Part shown: one piece after another, positions 17,817-26,255 of the stretch | How the letters are laid out: every line of letters starts with the position of its first letter | Position numbering within the stretch: position 1 is the stretch's first letter | Source of the DNA: Chlorobiota bacterium | GTDB lineage: Bacteria > Bacteroidota > Ignavibacteria > OLB7 | Reading direction: 5' to 3' | DNA: 64,000 bases | Assembly (NCBI GenBank): GCA_016788565.1 | Contig: JAEUSP010000088.1 | Location: 1-64,000 of the forward strand | Program-made: the position numbers and the translations under genes | The notes under the pieces: generated by a model | Seen by the model: the letters and a program-made list of their open reading frames with translations, nothing else | The model's database searches: none | Told to the model about the DNA's origin: nothing

Positions 17817-20800
17817 ATGAGCAACAATCGTATGAACAACTCAGCATCGAACCGTCTGCACCTTCGGCTGATGGTGGGGGGATTGCTACTGATCCTTCTT
17901 TCCCCGTGGCTCCGTTCGCAACAAGTAGAGATGGAGCGGGAAGAGGAGAACCCGATGAAGCGGATGGAATTCTACTTCAACCTTCGCTCCTACCCGTTCG
18001 GAACCATTCCGAAAGGGGCACGCCAGGATGCCATTCTTCAGATGACCGAAAAAATGCGGCAGCACCGCACACCGTTCCAAGCATTGAAGCAGTGGCGGCA
18101 GCTTGGCCCGTACGATCTTGGTGGCCGAATCCACAGCATTGCCGTTCACCCGACCGACGGGAAAACGTTGTGGTGCGGCGCGGCAAACGGTGGCGTGTGG
18201 AAATCCGACAACCGTGGCGACACCTGGCGGCCAGTGATGGATACCGAGAACTCACTTTCGATGGGGGCAATCGCTGTTGATCCAAAAAATCCCAACATCG
18301 TGTATGCCGGAACCGGAGAGCCGGTGAGCGCAAACGGCGACACCTACAACGGCGCAGGGATTCTGAAAAGCATTGACGGTGGCGAGACTTGGACGACGCT
18401 GGGGCTAACCAACGTGGGGTCCATCACCGACATTGTGATCAACCCAACCAACACCAACAACATCATCGCCAGCGGCGTTCGGAACAACGCGGGGTTGTAC
18501 TGGACCGAGGATGGCGGCAACACCTGGACCCGGTCATCGAACATTGCGATTGCAGACCTTTCGATGCACCCCACCAACCCGAATATCTTGCTGATCGGAA
18601 CCTTCAGCAACGGGCTGTACCGCACCACCGATGGCGGGAAAAGCATCGGCACAAAAATGGGGGGGATTGGCAACGCAAACCTGACGGTCAGCCGTATCTC
18701 GGTGGAGTTTGCCCGCAGCGATGGGAACATCGCCTACGCATTGGCCTACGAATACCCGGGAACCACAATCCATTATTCTCGCATCTACAAATCGGTCAAC
18801 GGCGGGCAAAGCTGGACCAACTCCTTCGATAGCGACCGCAACGGGATTGACTTTTTGGCAAACGTTGCCCAAAGCCAGGGGTACTACAACAACGTTATCT
18901 CCGTCCACCCCACCAACCCGAACATTGTGCTGGCCGGTGGTGTCTATATGGTTCGGACCGACAACGGCGGGAACACCTGGACGGAAGTTGGCGACGAGGT
19001 TCACGTGGATCACCACGCAATGGCCTTCGACCCCGAAAATCCCAACACCTTCTACAGCGGGAACGACGGCGGGATGTACCGGAGCGAAAATGCGGGCCAG
19101 TCGTACGACAAAAAATCGCGGGGGCTGGCCATTACTCAGTTCTACGCAATGGCAGTTGACCAGAAGAAAGACAGCCTGAATTACGGCGGAACCCAAGACA
19201 ACGGAACCGTCACCAGCAGCTCGGCAGTCTATGGGAACATCATGGGAGGCGATGGCTTCTTTGTGGTGGTGGACCACACCAACTCCAACATCTACTACGC
19301 CGAAAATCCAAACGGTGAGAACATTTCTCTGTTCCGCAACGGCCAACGCTCCACGGTGATGCGGGGGATTGATACCGACGAAGAAGCCGGCTGGGCCGCA
19401 CCGTTGGTGATGGACCCTGCACGACCGGAAGTGATGTTTGCCGGGCGGCGTTCGGTGTATCGCTCGATCACTGCCGGAACTTCTTCCATGGTCTGGGAGC
19501 GGGTTAGCCCATTCTTTGATGGTGTAGTTTCGGCGATTGCTGTCAGCCCTGCCAAAAGTGAGGTGGTGTATGCCGGAAGCACGCAAGGTACGGTGATGGT
19601 TTCCACCGATGCAGGGGAGCAGTGGAGCGATGTTTCCAACGGCCACGGGCTTCCCAACCGCGCCGTCACCGATTTTGCTCCCTCGCTGAAACAGCCCGGA
19701 ACCGCATTCATCAGCTACAGCGGGTTTTATTCTTCGCACGTGTACCGCACCACTGATTTTGGCCAAACCTGGAGCGACGCAAGCAACGGGCTTCCCGACA
19801 TCCCGATCAACGCGCTGGCGATTCATCTGGATGACGACAACATCATCTACGCCGGAAGCGACGTTGGGATGTTCATCAGCACCGATGCAGGGAACACGTG
19901 GGCCAGCTACAACAACGGCTTCCCCCGCACCGAAATCCGGGACATTGAGCTTCACAAAACCAAACGTGTGGTGCGCGCCGCCACTCACGGGCGCAGCATG
20001 TGGGAGGTTGATGTAGAGGTTCCCGCCATTCCCCCTTCCATCACCTCACCCGTTGGCGGGGAAGTCTGGCGCGCAAGCACAAGCCAGATACTTTCGTGGC
20101 ACGGATTCACCGGCCCGGTGCATCTGGATTACTCGCTGGACAATGGCCGCACGTGGAAACGGCTGAAAAACAACCTTGCCGGCGACGTGATGCGCTGGGT
20201 GGTGTTCGACACCGCAGTCATGGAGGCCAAAATCAAAGTGACCTCCATTCAGGAGCCTTCGCAAAGCGTTGTTAGCAACAGCTTCACGATTGAACGCTAC
20301 CAAGTTGGAACAGTGCTGAACGCAACCGGCGCGCCGGGGGTCCCTTACGGAATCTGCTACGATGGCCAGTTCCTGTGGGCAACCAATTTCAGCAGCAACA
20401 AACTGCTGAAAATTGATCCGAAGACACTGATCTCGGTTGCCGAGGTCCCTGTCCAAATTGCTGGCGCAGATAGTCTGTTCACCGACATCACCTACGTCCC
20501 AGAACGGGGAACATTTTTTGTGCACCGGCTACGCTCAACTGGTGCCGAGGACCCGGGGGGATTCCTGTATGAAATCACGAAAGAAGGGGAACGGGTGAAC
20601 CAATGGACCTCACCGTTCAAATATCCAATCGGGCTTGCCTGGCTTGGTGCGCGGAATCCTGACCAACCCTACTTGTACATGAGCGATCGCAACGGCGCGC
20701 AGGAAGTGCGGATCGTCTCCCCCGATGCCCCGTTGGAGCCATTGCTGAAATACAACCGCTCCAAACAAGTCCGCTACGGCCCGCGTGGTGCATGTGCCGG

Positions 20801-21365
20801 GGCCGATGGATTGTCGGTGTGGCAGGTCATCACCGACTTCACCGGCGACGCACTGAACAGCGCGACCGCAACCCGCTTCAATTTCGACGACGACACCCAG
20901 GCGTTTTGCCCGATTGAGCTAACCGCTGGCGCGGCTTCCGGGTTTATCAACGCACGCGGAATTGAGTTAGACCCTGCCGATTCGAACATCTGGGTATCGG
21001 ACTACAACGGCAGCATCTACAAACTGACCACCTGCGATTACAAGCCGAATATCCCGGGGCCGGATACGCCAACCGATGCCCCCATCAACGTAGCGGTTGC
21101 CGGGTTGCGGCTTTCGGAAAACCGGCCAAACCCGTTCACTTCGGCAACGGATGTCAGCTTCGCAATCGGGACCTCAGCCTCCGTTGGGTTCCGCTTGGTG
21201 GACCTGCAAGGGCGGACGGTGATGGAGACCGAGGCAGCAGTGTACGAGCCTGGCGAGCACACGGCCCGGTTGCAGCCGATTGGCATTGCTGCCGGAACCT
21301 ACCGTTTGGTGATGTACGCCAACGGCCAGCCAACCGAATCGCGGGCTGTGGTTTATCTGAAGTAG
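17817..21365 (+). CDS. Large secreted BNR/VPS10-like propeller protein with type IX C-terminal domain
   Basis: An 1182-residue exported protein. A signal peptide (LHLRLMVGGLLLILLSPWLRSQ) precedes two beta-propellers rich in Asp boxes such as KSDNRGDTW, SIDGGETW, TEDGGNTWTR, RTDNGGNTW, STDAGEQW and STDAGNTW, the layout of sortilin/xyloglucanase-like domains. Around residues 735-830 there is an Ig-like segment (ITSPVGGEVWRASTSQILSW), then an NHL-like stretch (GICYDGQFLWATNFSSNKLLKID). The last ~85 residues (SENRPNPFTSATDVSFAI to GIAAGTYRLVMYANG) are a clear type IX sorting domain, so it is expected outside the outer membrane. Enzymatic activity is not evident. A second in-frame ATG lies at 17832. 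Confidence 0.9.
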   Translation: MSNNRMNNSASNRLHLRLMVGGLLLILLSPWLRSQQVEMEREEENPMKRMEFYFNLRSYPFGTIPKGARQDAILQMTEKMRQHRTPFQALKQWRQLGPYDLGGRIHSIAVHPTDGKTLWCGAANGGVWKSDNRGDTWRPVMDTENSLSMGAIAVDPKNPNIVYAGTGEPVSANGDTYNGAGILKSIDGGETWTTLGLTNVGSITDIVINPTNTNNIIASGVRNNAGLYWTEDGGNTWTRSSNIAIADLSMHPTNPNILLIGTFSNGLYRTTDGGKSIGTKMGGIGNANLTVSRISVEFARSDGNIAYALAYEYPGTTIHYSRIYKSVNGGQSWTNSFDSDRNGIDFLANVAQSQGYYNNVISVHPTNPNIVLAGGVYMVRTDNGGNTWTEVGDEVHVDHHAMAFDPENPNTFYSGNDGGMYRSENAGQSYDKKSRGLAITQFYAMAVDQKKDSLNYGGTQDNGTVTSSSAVYGNIMGGDGFFVVVDHTNSNIYYAENPNGENISLFRNGQRSTVMRGIDTDEEAGWAAPLVMDPARPEVMFAGRRSVYRSITAGTSSMVWERVSPFFDGVVSAIAVSPAKSEVVYAGSTQGTVMVSTDAGEQWSDVSNGHGLPNRAVTDFAPSLKQPGTAFISYSGFYSSHVYRTTDFGQTWSDASNGLPDIPINALAIHLDDDNIIYAGSDVGMFISTDAGNTWASYNNGFPRTEIRDIELHKTKRVVRAATHGRSMWEVDVEVPAIPPSITSPVGGEVWRASTSQILSWHGFTGPVHLDYSLDNGRTWKRLKNNLAGDVMRWVVFDTAVMEAKIKVTSIQEPSQSVVSNSFTIERYQVGTVLNATGAPGVPYGICYDGQFLWATNFSSNKLLKIDPKTLISVAEVPVQIAGADSLFTDITYVPERGTFFVHRLRSTGAEDPGGFLYEITKEGERVNQWTSPFKYPIGLAWLGARNPDQPYLYMSDRNGAQEVRIVSPDAPLEPLLKYNRSKQVRYGPRGACAGADGLSVWQVITDFTGDALNSATATRFNFDDDTQAFCPIELTAGAASGFINARGIELDPADSNIWVSDYNGSIYKLTTCDYKPNIPGPDTPTDAPINVAVAGLRLSENRPNPFTSATDVSFAIGTSASVGFRLVDLQGRTVMETEAAVYEPGEHTARLQPIGIAAGTYRLVMYANGQPTESRAVVYLK

Positions 21366-21428
21366 CCAGCACCAAGAAGCGGCGCGCAATGCTGCTTCCA
21401 TACCGGAACGCTGTTGCATCCTGACACT

Positions 21429-21549
21429 AGGAGCCAAGCGATGAGCCTACACGAAACCGGTAGAATGGTGCGTCATAAGGATTGAGTGGTGAAATCCAAG
21501 CAGACTGACACCACAGACCCGCAAGGGTAGTTCAGGGTGCTTGGCTCTA
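21429..21549 (+). ncRNA. Candidate structured RNA upstream of bshB1 (possibly HEARO/omega-RNA-like)
   Basis: A ~120-nt segment closed by a perfect 9-bp stem (GAGCCAAGC at 21431-21439 with GCTTGGCTC at 21539-21547). Inside are a stem ACC/GGT region, GGATT..AATCC (21479-21496), GTGGTG..CACCAC (21486-21513) and a GNRA hairpin ACCC-GCAA-GGGT (21517-21528). No frame codes through it. A strong terminator follows about 30 nt later. The order of hairpins, the GATGA near the 5' end and GTTCA near the 3' end recall HEARO/omega-RNA elements, but that is a memory-based guess. Alternatively it is a leader controlling bshB1, or an unknown small RNA. Confidence 0.5.
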
Positions 21550-21578
21550 AACTCCTCCTTTTTGTTGTGATGGGTGTG

Positions 21579-21614
21579 AATGCTGCTCTCGGTTTCGGGA
21601 GCAGCATTTTTTTT
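21579..21614 (+). terminator. Intrinsic terminator after the candidate RNA
   Basis: A 10-bp stem (AATGCTGCTC, 21579-21588, pairing with 21599-21608) with a TCGGTTTCGG loop is followed by a T-tract to 21614. It stands 135 bp before the bshB1 ATG. It may end the upstream BNR transcript, a free small RNA, or act as an attenuator. Confidence 0.9.
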
Positions 21615-21748
21615 ACTCACCTTCCGGCGCGGAAACCGTTGCGTTCAGGCGTATTTTTTCTGCACGTGAAAATCCAACGGGTCTCCAAACTGGAATCCAA
21701 TTCCCAGTCCAATCCAAAACAACAACTTCACTTCACAATCCAACAATC

Positions 21749-22513
21749 ATGGCAGAACAAGAACCGGGGGGTGTTGATATTCTTGCAATCGCGGCTCATC
21801 CTGATGATGTTGAGCTTCACATTGCCGGAACGGTGATGAAATCAATCGCGCAAGGGCATCGCGTGGCAATTTGCGATTTGACCGCTGGCGAACGTGGGTC
21901 GCGGGGGTCGCGCCAGTTGCGCCAGCAGGAGACCGCCGCCGCCAACACTATTCTTGGCATTCCAGAAGGCAATCGGGTGAATTTGGGGATACCGGATGGT
22001 GATATCCAGCTTTCGCCGGCGAATGTGCTGAAGGTGGTTGGTGTGATTCGCAGGTTTCGCCCGCGGGTGATCTTGTTCCCAGCCCAGCGGGACCGCCACC
22101 CCGACCACGAAGCGGCTCACCAGTTGGTATGCCGTGCCTATTTCGATGCAGGACTGATTGCCGTTGAAAGCAATGATGATGACGGCCGCGCACAATCGCC
22201 ACACCGCCCCGTGCGGATGTTCATGTACTCACACTCATGGGAGGATGAACCCGATTTCGTGGTGGATATCAGCGATTTTTTTGAGCGAAAGTTGGATGGG
22301 TTAGCCGCCTACGGCTCGCAATTCTCCGTCCCCGGAAGGAATGTGGAAGACCCAGCAATGGGGCCACAAACATTCATCTCCAGCAACGAGTTCATGGAGT
22401 ACTACATCGCACGAATGCGCCGCTTAGGCTTCCAAATTGGGGCGCGATACGGCGAAGGATTCCAAACCTGGGGCGGCCCGCTGAAAGTGGAAGATTTGCT
22501 GAGCACTGTCTAA
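21749..22513 (+). CDS. bshB1: Bacillithiol biosynthesis deacetylase BshB1
   Basis: A 254-residue PIG-L/LmbE-family zinc deacetylase. The metal motif AHPDDVELH lies at residues 16-24 and the second motif is RHPDHEAAH. TAGERGSRGS and DISDFFERKLDGLAAYGSQF are the characteristic stretches of BshB1, which removes acetyl from GlcNAc-malate to give GlcN-malate, the precursor of the thiol bacillithiol. BshA and BshC are not in the window. The gene follows the structured RNA and terminator by 135 bp; the leader between has no strong ribosome-binding site. Confidence 0.92.
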   Translation: MAEQEPGGVDILAIAAHPDDVELHIAGTVMKSIAQGHRVAICDLTAGERGSRGSRQLRQQETAAANTILGIPEGNRVNLGIPDGDIQLSPANVLKVVGVIRRFRPRVILFPAQRDRHPDHEAAHQLVCRAYFDAGLIAVESNDDDGRAQSPHRPVRMFMYSHSWEDEPDFVVDISDFFERKLDGLAAYGSQFSVPGRNVEDPAMGPQTFISSNEFMEYYIARMRRLGFQIGARYGEGFQTWGGPLKVEDLLSTV

Positions 22514-22604
22514 AAAAGCACATACTCTTCTTTCTTCTTCGCGACCTTTGCGCCGCCCTGCTTTGCGTCTTTGCGTGAACTCTTACTTCCCCCCCCGTGA
22601 ACTC

Positions 22605-23555
22605 TTACTCCCCCAACCCCAACTCCTTCCGCAACGTGCTGTCGGCATTGTTGTGGCGGCTCCAGTAATCGGTCATCAAGGTGTGAGTAAGGCGAGCAGT
22701 GGTTGTTAGCGGCTTGCCGAAATCGTCGTACCGCTCGGTCCAGCCAACGATTTGGTGCGGGAACTCACTCCGGAAATCAATCGCCAGCACACGCTCGCCA
22801 GCCCCATAGGTAATGGTATATCGGCGAAGATTGTCCCCCGTCGAATCACTCACAGGATGTAGTTCGGCCTTTGCATCGGCCACCGCCAGCGGCTTATGCC
22901 GCAGCCGCGAAGCCAGCGTCCCGGGGATCAGCTTCACCGCACCCAGCGGAAGCGTCTGCGGTGCAATGCGGATGCGGGTCCAAAGCTCATCTTCCAGCAT
23001 GGCCGTATCCAACGCAAAATTCCGATCCCCTTCGCGCTCGAAGTAGGAGCGTTCCTCCACGTTGTACGACTTCCCTTTCAGGTTCAACTGCATGAACACA
23101 TGGCCGCACCACTCCTGCACGGTGGTGCTGACTTTCAGCGTGCGCGGCTGTGCAAAAACCTCCACCGGTGTGAAGACTGAGGTCATCAGCGAGTACGGGT
23201 AGATTCCGGTCAGGAATTTCTTGGTGAAGTTGAGCTTCAGCACCGAAGTTGAGGGCCGCCCGCCGGGGGCCGACTCCAATTTCACTTGCGGCTCGGTCAG
23301 GAAATCTTCGGTGACGAACACCAGCACTGCATCGCCCTTGTGAAGCTGGCCGTAGCGTGCTTGGGTTAATTCGTAGCGGCTGAGTTCCGCCTTCCCCTGG
23401 CTCCAGTAGCGATGCCACTGCTCGGTTGCAACCGTGGCTGCCGGAGCCGGAGCTGGCGCGGGTTGCTTTGCCGGCGCGCCCCCATCCGACTTTCCATCGT
23501 TACACCCAATCAATCCCAGAATAAGCGTGAGTAATGCTGATGCTATTGTGTTCAT
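22605..23555 (-). CDS. Bacteroidota lipoprotein of the type often mis-annotated as septum formation inhibitor Maf
   Basis: A 316-residue lipoprotein: signal peptide MNTIASALLTLILGLIGC with the lipobox Cys at 18, then a Pro/Ala linker. The mature part carries the conserved pattern of a widespread Bacteroidota family: YWSQGKAELSRYELTQARYG, AVLVFVTEDF, VLKLNFTKKFLTGIYPYSLM, QEWCGHVFMQLN and a final STLRKELGL. Public entries often call these proteins Maf, but no Maf nucleotide-pyrophosphatase motif is present and the role is unknown. The ATG at 23555 begins the signal peptide; an ATG at 23588 adds 11 residues without benefit. It is about 140 bp downstream of the cysS stop on the same strand. Confidence 0.85.
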   Translation of the reverse strand: MNTIASALLTLILGLIGCNDGKSDGGAPAKQPAPAPAPAATVATEQWHRYWSQGKAELSRYELTQARYGQLHKGDAVLVFVTEDFLTEPQVKLESAPGGRPSTSVLKLNFTKKFLTGIYPYSLMTSVFTPVEVFAQPRTLKVSTTVQEWCGHVFMQLNLKGKSYNVEERSYFEREGDRNFALDTAMLEDELWTRIRIAPQTLPLGAVKLIPGTLASRLRHKPLAVADAKAELHPVSDSTGDNLRRYTITYGAGERVLAIDFRSEFPHQIVGWTERYDDFGKPLTTTARLTHTLMTDYWSRHNNADSTLRKELGLGE

Positions 23556-23601
23556 GGTCTTCAAATAATTAGCAGTTGGTTCTTGCAAAGCATACGTTAA
23601 G

Positions 23602-23662
23602 CCACCGAATAGCCTCCCCGCTCATGCTGAGCCGCGTCGAAGTATGAGCGGAGCCACCGAAT
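23602..23662. repeat. CTCCGCTCAT palindromic element, copy 1
   Basis: CCGCTCATGCTGAGC, then CGTCGAAGTATGAGCGG, flanked on both sides by CCACCGAAT. Reverse orientation relative to the copies at 30321, 32930 and 46808; same orientation as the copy at 62454. Confidence 0.85.
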
Positions 23663-23696
23663 CTCGAAGCAGCCGCTCTCCCTTTCTCTACTTCGC

Positions 23697-25172
23697 CTAC
23701 TCCCCCATCGTCCAGCGGGTTCCTTCTTTGGTGTCTTCCAGCACTACTCCACGTTCTTTCAGTCGGTCGCGGATCAGGTCGCTGGCCGGCCAGTCTTTGC
23801 GGGCGCGGGCCTCGCGGCGTAACTCGATGAACAGCTCCATCAACTGTCCCGTCAGCGCGTTGTTTTGCGTGGTTGCGATTGGCCGCGAGAAAAGATCAAA
23901 CCCCAAAATCTGATCGAAGGCAATGCGGAGGGATTTGTAGAACGCCAGCAACCCAGCCGGGTCGGCGTTGCCAGCCGCCAGCAGGCTGTTGAGTTCGGTG
24001 ATGCCAGCCGCAAGCGCGCCCAACGCAATGGTGGTGTTGAAGTCATCATCCATTGCGGCCAGAAACTCGGTGAAGAATGGCGGCATTGCGTCAACGCTGG
24101 CGGTGTCGGCATCATCCCCCACAGCTTGGCGCAACCGCTCGGCAGCGCGCCGGAATCGCTCCAGCCCGGCCTGCGCGGCGGCCAACGACTCCATGTCGAA
24201 ATCCTGGGGCGAACGGTAATGGCTTTGCAGAATCAGATAGCGAATCGCCATCGGGTCGTACTGCTCCAGCATCTGCTTCAGCGTCATGGCGTTCCCAGCC
24301 GATGCTCCCATTTTATCGCCGCCGATACGGATCAAATTGACGTGCATCCACCAGTTCACAAAGGGCTTCGCGTTGGCGGCTTGGCTTTGCGCAATCTCGC
24401 ATTCGTGATGCGGGAACATGTTGTCCAGCCCGCCAGCGTGGATGTCGAAGGTCTCCCCCAAATAGTATTGCGCCATCACCGAGCACTCTAGATGCCAACC
24501 CGGGTAGCCCCATCCCCAGGGTGAGTACCACTGCATGGAGTGTTCTGGCTCGGCAGCTTTCCAGAGCGCGAAATCTTGCGGGTTCCGCTTCTCTTCAAAC
24601 ACTGCAATTCTTCCGCCATGCTGTTGCTCCTCTAACTTCCTGTTGGAAAGGCCGCCGTAGGGAACAAAGCCCTCGGGAACGCCCCGCCCCTCGTACGCAT
24701 GAACATCAAAATAGACCGATCCGTTGGCCTGATATGCCAACCCTTTTTGGAGTAACTGCTCGGTCATCTCAATCTGCTGGCGGATGAAATCGGTGGCGTG
24801 TGGCACGCGGTCCGGGCGCATCACCCCAAGCCGGTCAAGGTCATCGAACCAGCTCTGTTCGTAGTAGAGGGCAATCTCGAACGGAGACCGATTTTCGCGG
24901 CGGGCTTGCGCCTCCATTTTGTCCTCGCCGTCGTCGGAGTCGTCGGCAAGGTGACCAACGTCGGTGATGTTCATCACAAACATCACGTGGTCGGGGCCAT
25001 AGATGTGCGCCAAGTAACGGCGAACCATGTCGGTGCTGACGTAGCTTTTGGCGTGGCCAATGTGCATGTGCTTATACACCGTTGGGCCGCAACGGTACAT
25101 CCGCACAAGGCTTGGGTCAATCGGCCGGAACTCTTCTTTGGTTCGGGTCAGGGTGTTGTAGATATAGAGCAT
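23697..25172 (-). CDS. cysS: Cysteine--tRNA ligase
   Basis: A full-length 491-residue class I aminoacyl-tRNA synthetase that charges tRNA-Cys. The N-terminus MLYIYNTLTRTKEEF, zinc ligand and HIGH region (CGPTVYKHMHIGHAKSYV), the WHLECSVMAQYYLG and DIHAGGLDNMFPHHECEIAQ segments and the DALR-type C-terminus are all present. The second signature, normally KMSKS, reads KMGAS, so its usual second lysine is alanine. The translated region starts only a few bases after an array of heptamer repeats (25177-25265), which replaces any ribosome-binding site. Confidence 0.96.
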   Translation of the reverse strand: MLYIYNTLTRTKEEFRPIDPSLVRMYRCGPTVYKHMHIGHAKSYVSTDMVRRYLAHIYGPDHVMFVMNITDVGHLADDSDDGEDKMEAQARRENRSPFEIALYYEQSWFDDLDRLGVMRPDRVPHATDFIRQQIEMTEQLLQKGLAYQANGSVYFDVHAYEGRGVPEGFVPYGGLSNRKLEEQQHGGRIAVFEEKRNPQDFALWKAAEPEHSMQWYSPWGWGYPGWHLECSVMAQYYLGETFDIHAGGLDNMFPHHECEIAQSQAANAKPFVNWWMHVNLIRIGGDKMGASAGNAMTLKQMLEQYDPMAIRYLILQSHYRSPQDFDMESLAAAQAGLERFRRAAERLRQAVGDDADTASVDAMPPFFTEFLAAMDDDFNTTIALGALAAGITELNSLLAAGNADPAGLLAFYKSLRIAFDQILGFDLFSRPIATTQNNALTGQLMELFIELRREARARKDWPASDLIRDRLKERGVVLEDTKEGTRWTMGE

Positions 25173-25176
25173 GTTG

Positions 25177-25265
25177 GAATGTCGAGTGTCGAGTGTCGAG
25201 TGTCGAATGTCGAATGTCGAATGTCGAGTGTCGAATGTCGAGTGTCGAATGTCGAATGTCGAATG
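25177..25265 (-). repeat. Heptanucleotide array (CGACATT/CGACACT) at the cysS start
   Basis: About 12.7 units of a 7-bp repeat; on the minus strand it reads CGACATT with CGACACT variants, ends in CCAAC and is followed directly by the cysS ATG. The same unit occurs at 10553-10600, 30459-30491, 32895-32929 and 46882-46917. Confidence 0.95.
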
Positions 25266-25495
25266 AAAGATGAGAAATGGGAAGCATTGGAGACACTGAG
25301 GAATCCAGCCGCCTGCTTATGCTGAGTCAGTCGAAGAGCGAGACCACACACAAAAATGCCAGCACCCCTCCCCTCTTTTCTCTTTCTCTCTTTTCTTCTC
25401 TCTGTGCCCTCTGTGCCTCTGTGGTTCATCAATTCGGGAATCGGGGCAGTGTCAGAAAAATCCCAGGGTTGCCGCCAAACACAACCCGGCCGCAA
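25266..25495. other. Non-coding gap with degenerate repeats
   Basis: Between the heptamer array and the hydrolase stop. It holds a degenerate CTCCGCTCAT-type element near 25317-25340 (TTATGCTGAGTCAGTCGAAG) and a pyrimidine-rich run ending in CTCTGTGCCTCTGTGGTT near 25400-25430, a string that recurs in intergenic DNA of many environmental bacteria. No coding frame is supported. Confidence 0.6.
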
Positions 25496-26173
25496 TCAAC
25501 CAAAAAATTCTTGAATCTCGGCCGCAAGGCGTGGCAGCGGTACTTTCTCGATTGGGTGCGGCGTGGCCGGAAGCACCGCCAACTGGCCGTTGGGAATTTG
25601 GCGGAATATCTGCACCGTCTCCTCGATGCTCACCATCTGGTCGCGGTCGCCAACACCAACACGGACGGGGGTTTGGATTTGCGCCAAATCTTGCAGCGTC
25701 ACCTCCGGCTGCTCGCCAAGCGCGGTCATCATGGCAGCGGTGCGGTGCAGAAGTTCATCCAGATTGTTCGGGCTGTGGCGTTGCTGCAACGCGGCGTAGA
25801 ATTGCGGGACTTTCTGCTGCATTTTTTCTGGGTTCAGCATTGCGGCCTCGCGTGCGGCTCCGTCTGGGTTCCAATCGAATTTTGTGGCAAGGGTGAACAG
25901 CCTCCCAACGCGCGCGGGATGGTGGCGCGCCAGATACAGCCCCACGTATCCTCCCATGCTGTAGCCGAAGATGTCGGTTTGCTCAATCCCCCGTTCCTGC
26001 ATCCACTGCAACACCTCTAGCGCGCAATGGTGGATGCTGAACGGACGTTCCGGGAACGGCTGGCCGCCATGCCCCTGAAAGTCCAGAGTATGAAGTTGGA
26101 ATCGGTCGGCCAGCAGCGGAAGCAACGGGCCGAATTGTGATGCAGCGCCAAGCGCGCCGTGAAGTAGTAGCAT
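25496..26173 (-). CDS. Alpha/beta hydrolase, N-terminus apparently shortened
   Basis: A 225-residue alpha/beta-hydrolase: oxyanion-side motif LLLHGALGAASQF at the very start, nucleophile elbow GYSMGG, acid GDRDQMV and the C-terminal His in ATPHPIEKVP. The substrate is unknown. Family members normally have ~15-25 residues (the first beta strands) before the HG motif; here the ATG is placed directly at MLLLHG and a G-rich heptamer array (26174-26226) abuts it, so the 5' end of the gene may have been lost or displaced by the repeat. The reading frame stays open into the repeat but without a usable start codon. Activity is uncertain. Confidence 0.82.
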   Translation of the reverse strand: MLLLHGALGAASQFGPLLPLLADRFQLHTLDFQGHGGQPFPERPFSIHHCALEVLQWMQERGIEQTDIFGYSMGGYVGLYLARHHPARVGRLFTLATKFDWNPDGAAREAAMLNPEKMQQKVPQFYAALQQRHSPNNLDELLHRTAAMMTALGEQPEVTLQDLAQIQTPVRVGVGDRDQMVSIEETVQIFRQIPNGQLAVLPATPHPIEKVPLPRLAAEIQEFFG

Positions 26174-26226
26174 GTTGGTTGTCGGGTATCGGTTGTCGGG
26201 AATCGGGGGTCGGGGGTCGGGGATTA
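26174..26226 (-). repeat. G-rich heptanucleotide array at the hydrolase start
   Basis: Units GGGTATC, GGTTGTC, GGGAATC, GGGGGTC on the plus strand, all 7 nt. On the minus strand the array ends in CCAAC right before the ATG, as the cysS array does. Confidence 0.85.
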
Positions 26227-26255
26227 GTTAGCTCATGTACCAAACCTCGCACCCG

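Noticed and set aside
18534-19988. 484-codon antisense frame in the BNR gene
   Set aside because: Shadow frame in GC-rich coding DNA; no signal peptide or motif, while the opposite strand has clear Asp boxes.
21438-21456. Hammerhead-ribozyme-like core (GATGAG..CGAAAC)
   Set aside because: The conserved CUGAUGA box is incomplete and stem II would have only one base pair.
21466-21545. Group II intron-like start GTGCG
   Set aside because: No reverse transcriptase, no domain V hairpin and no exon-like flanks were seen.
22605-23555. Maf nucleotide pyrophosphatase
   Set aside because: The family name is a propagated mis-annotation; the protein is a lipoprotein lacking Maf motifs.
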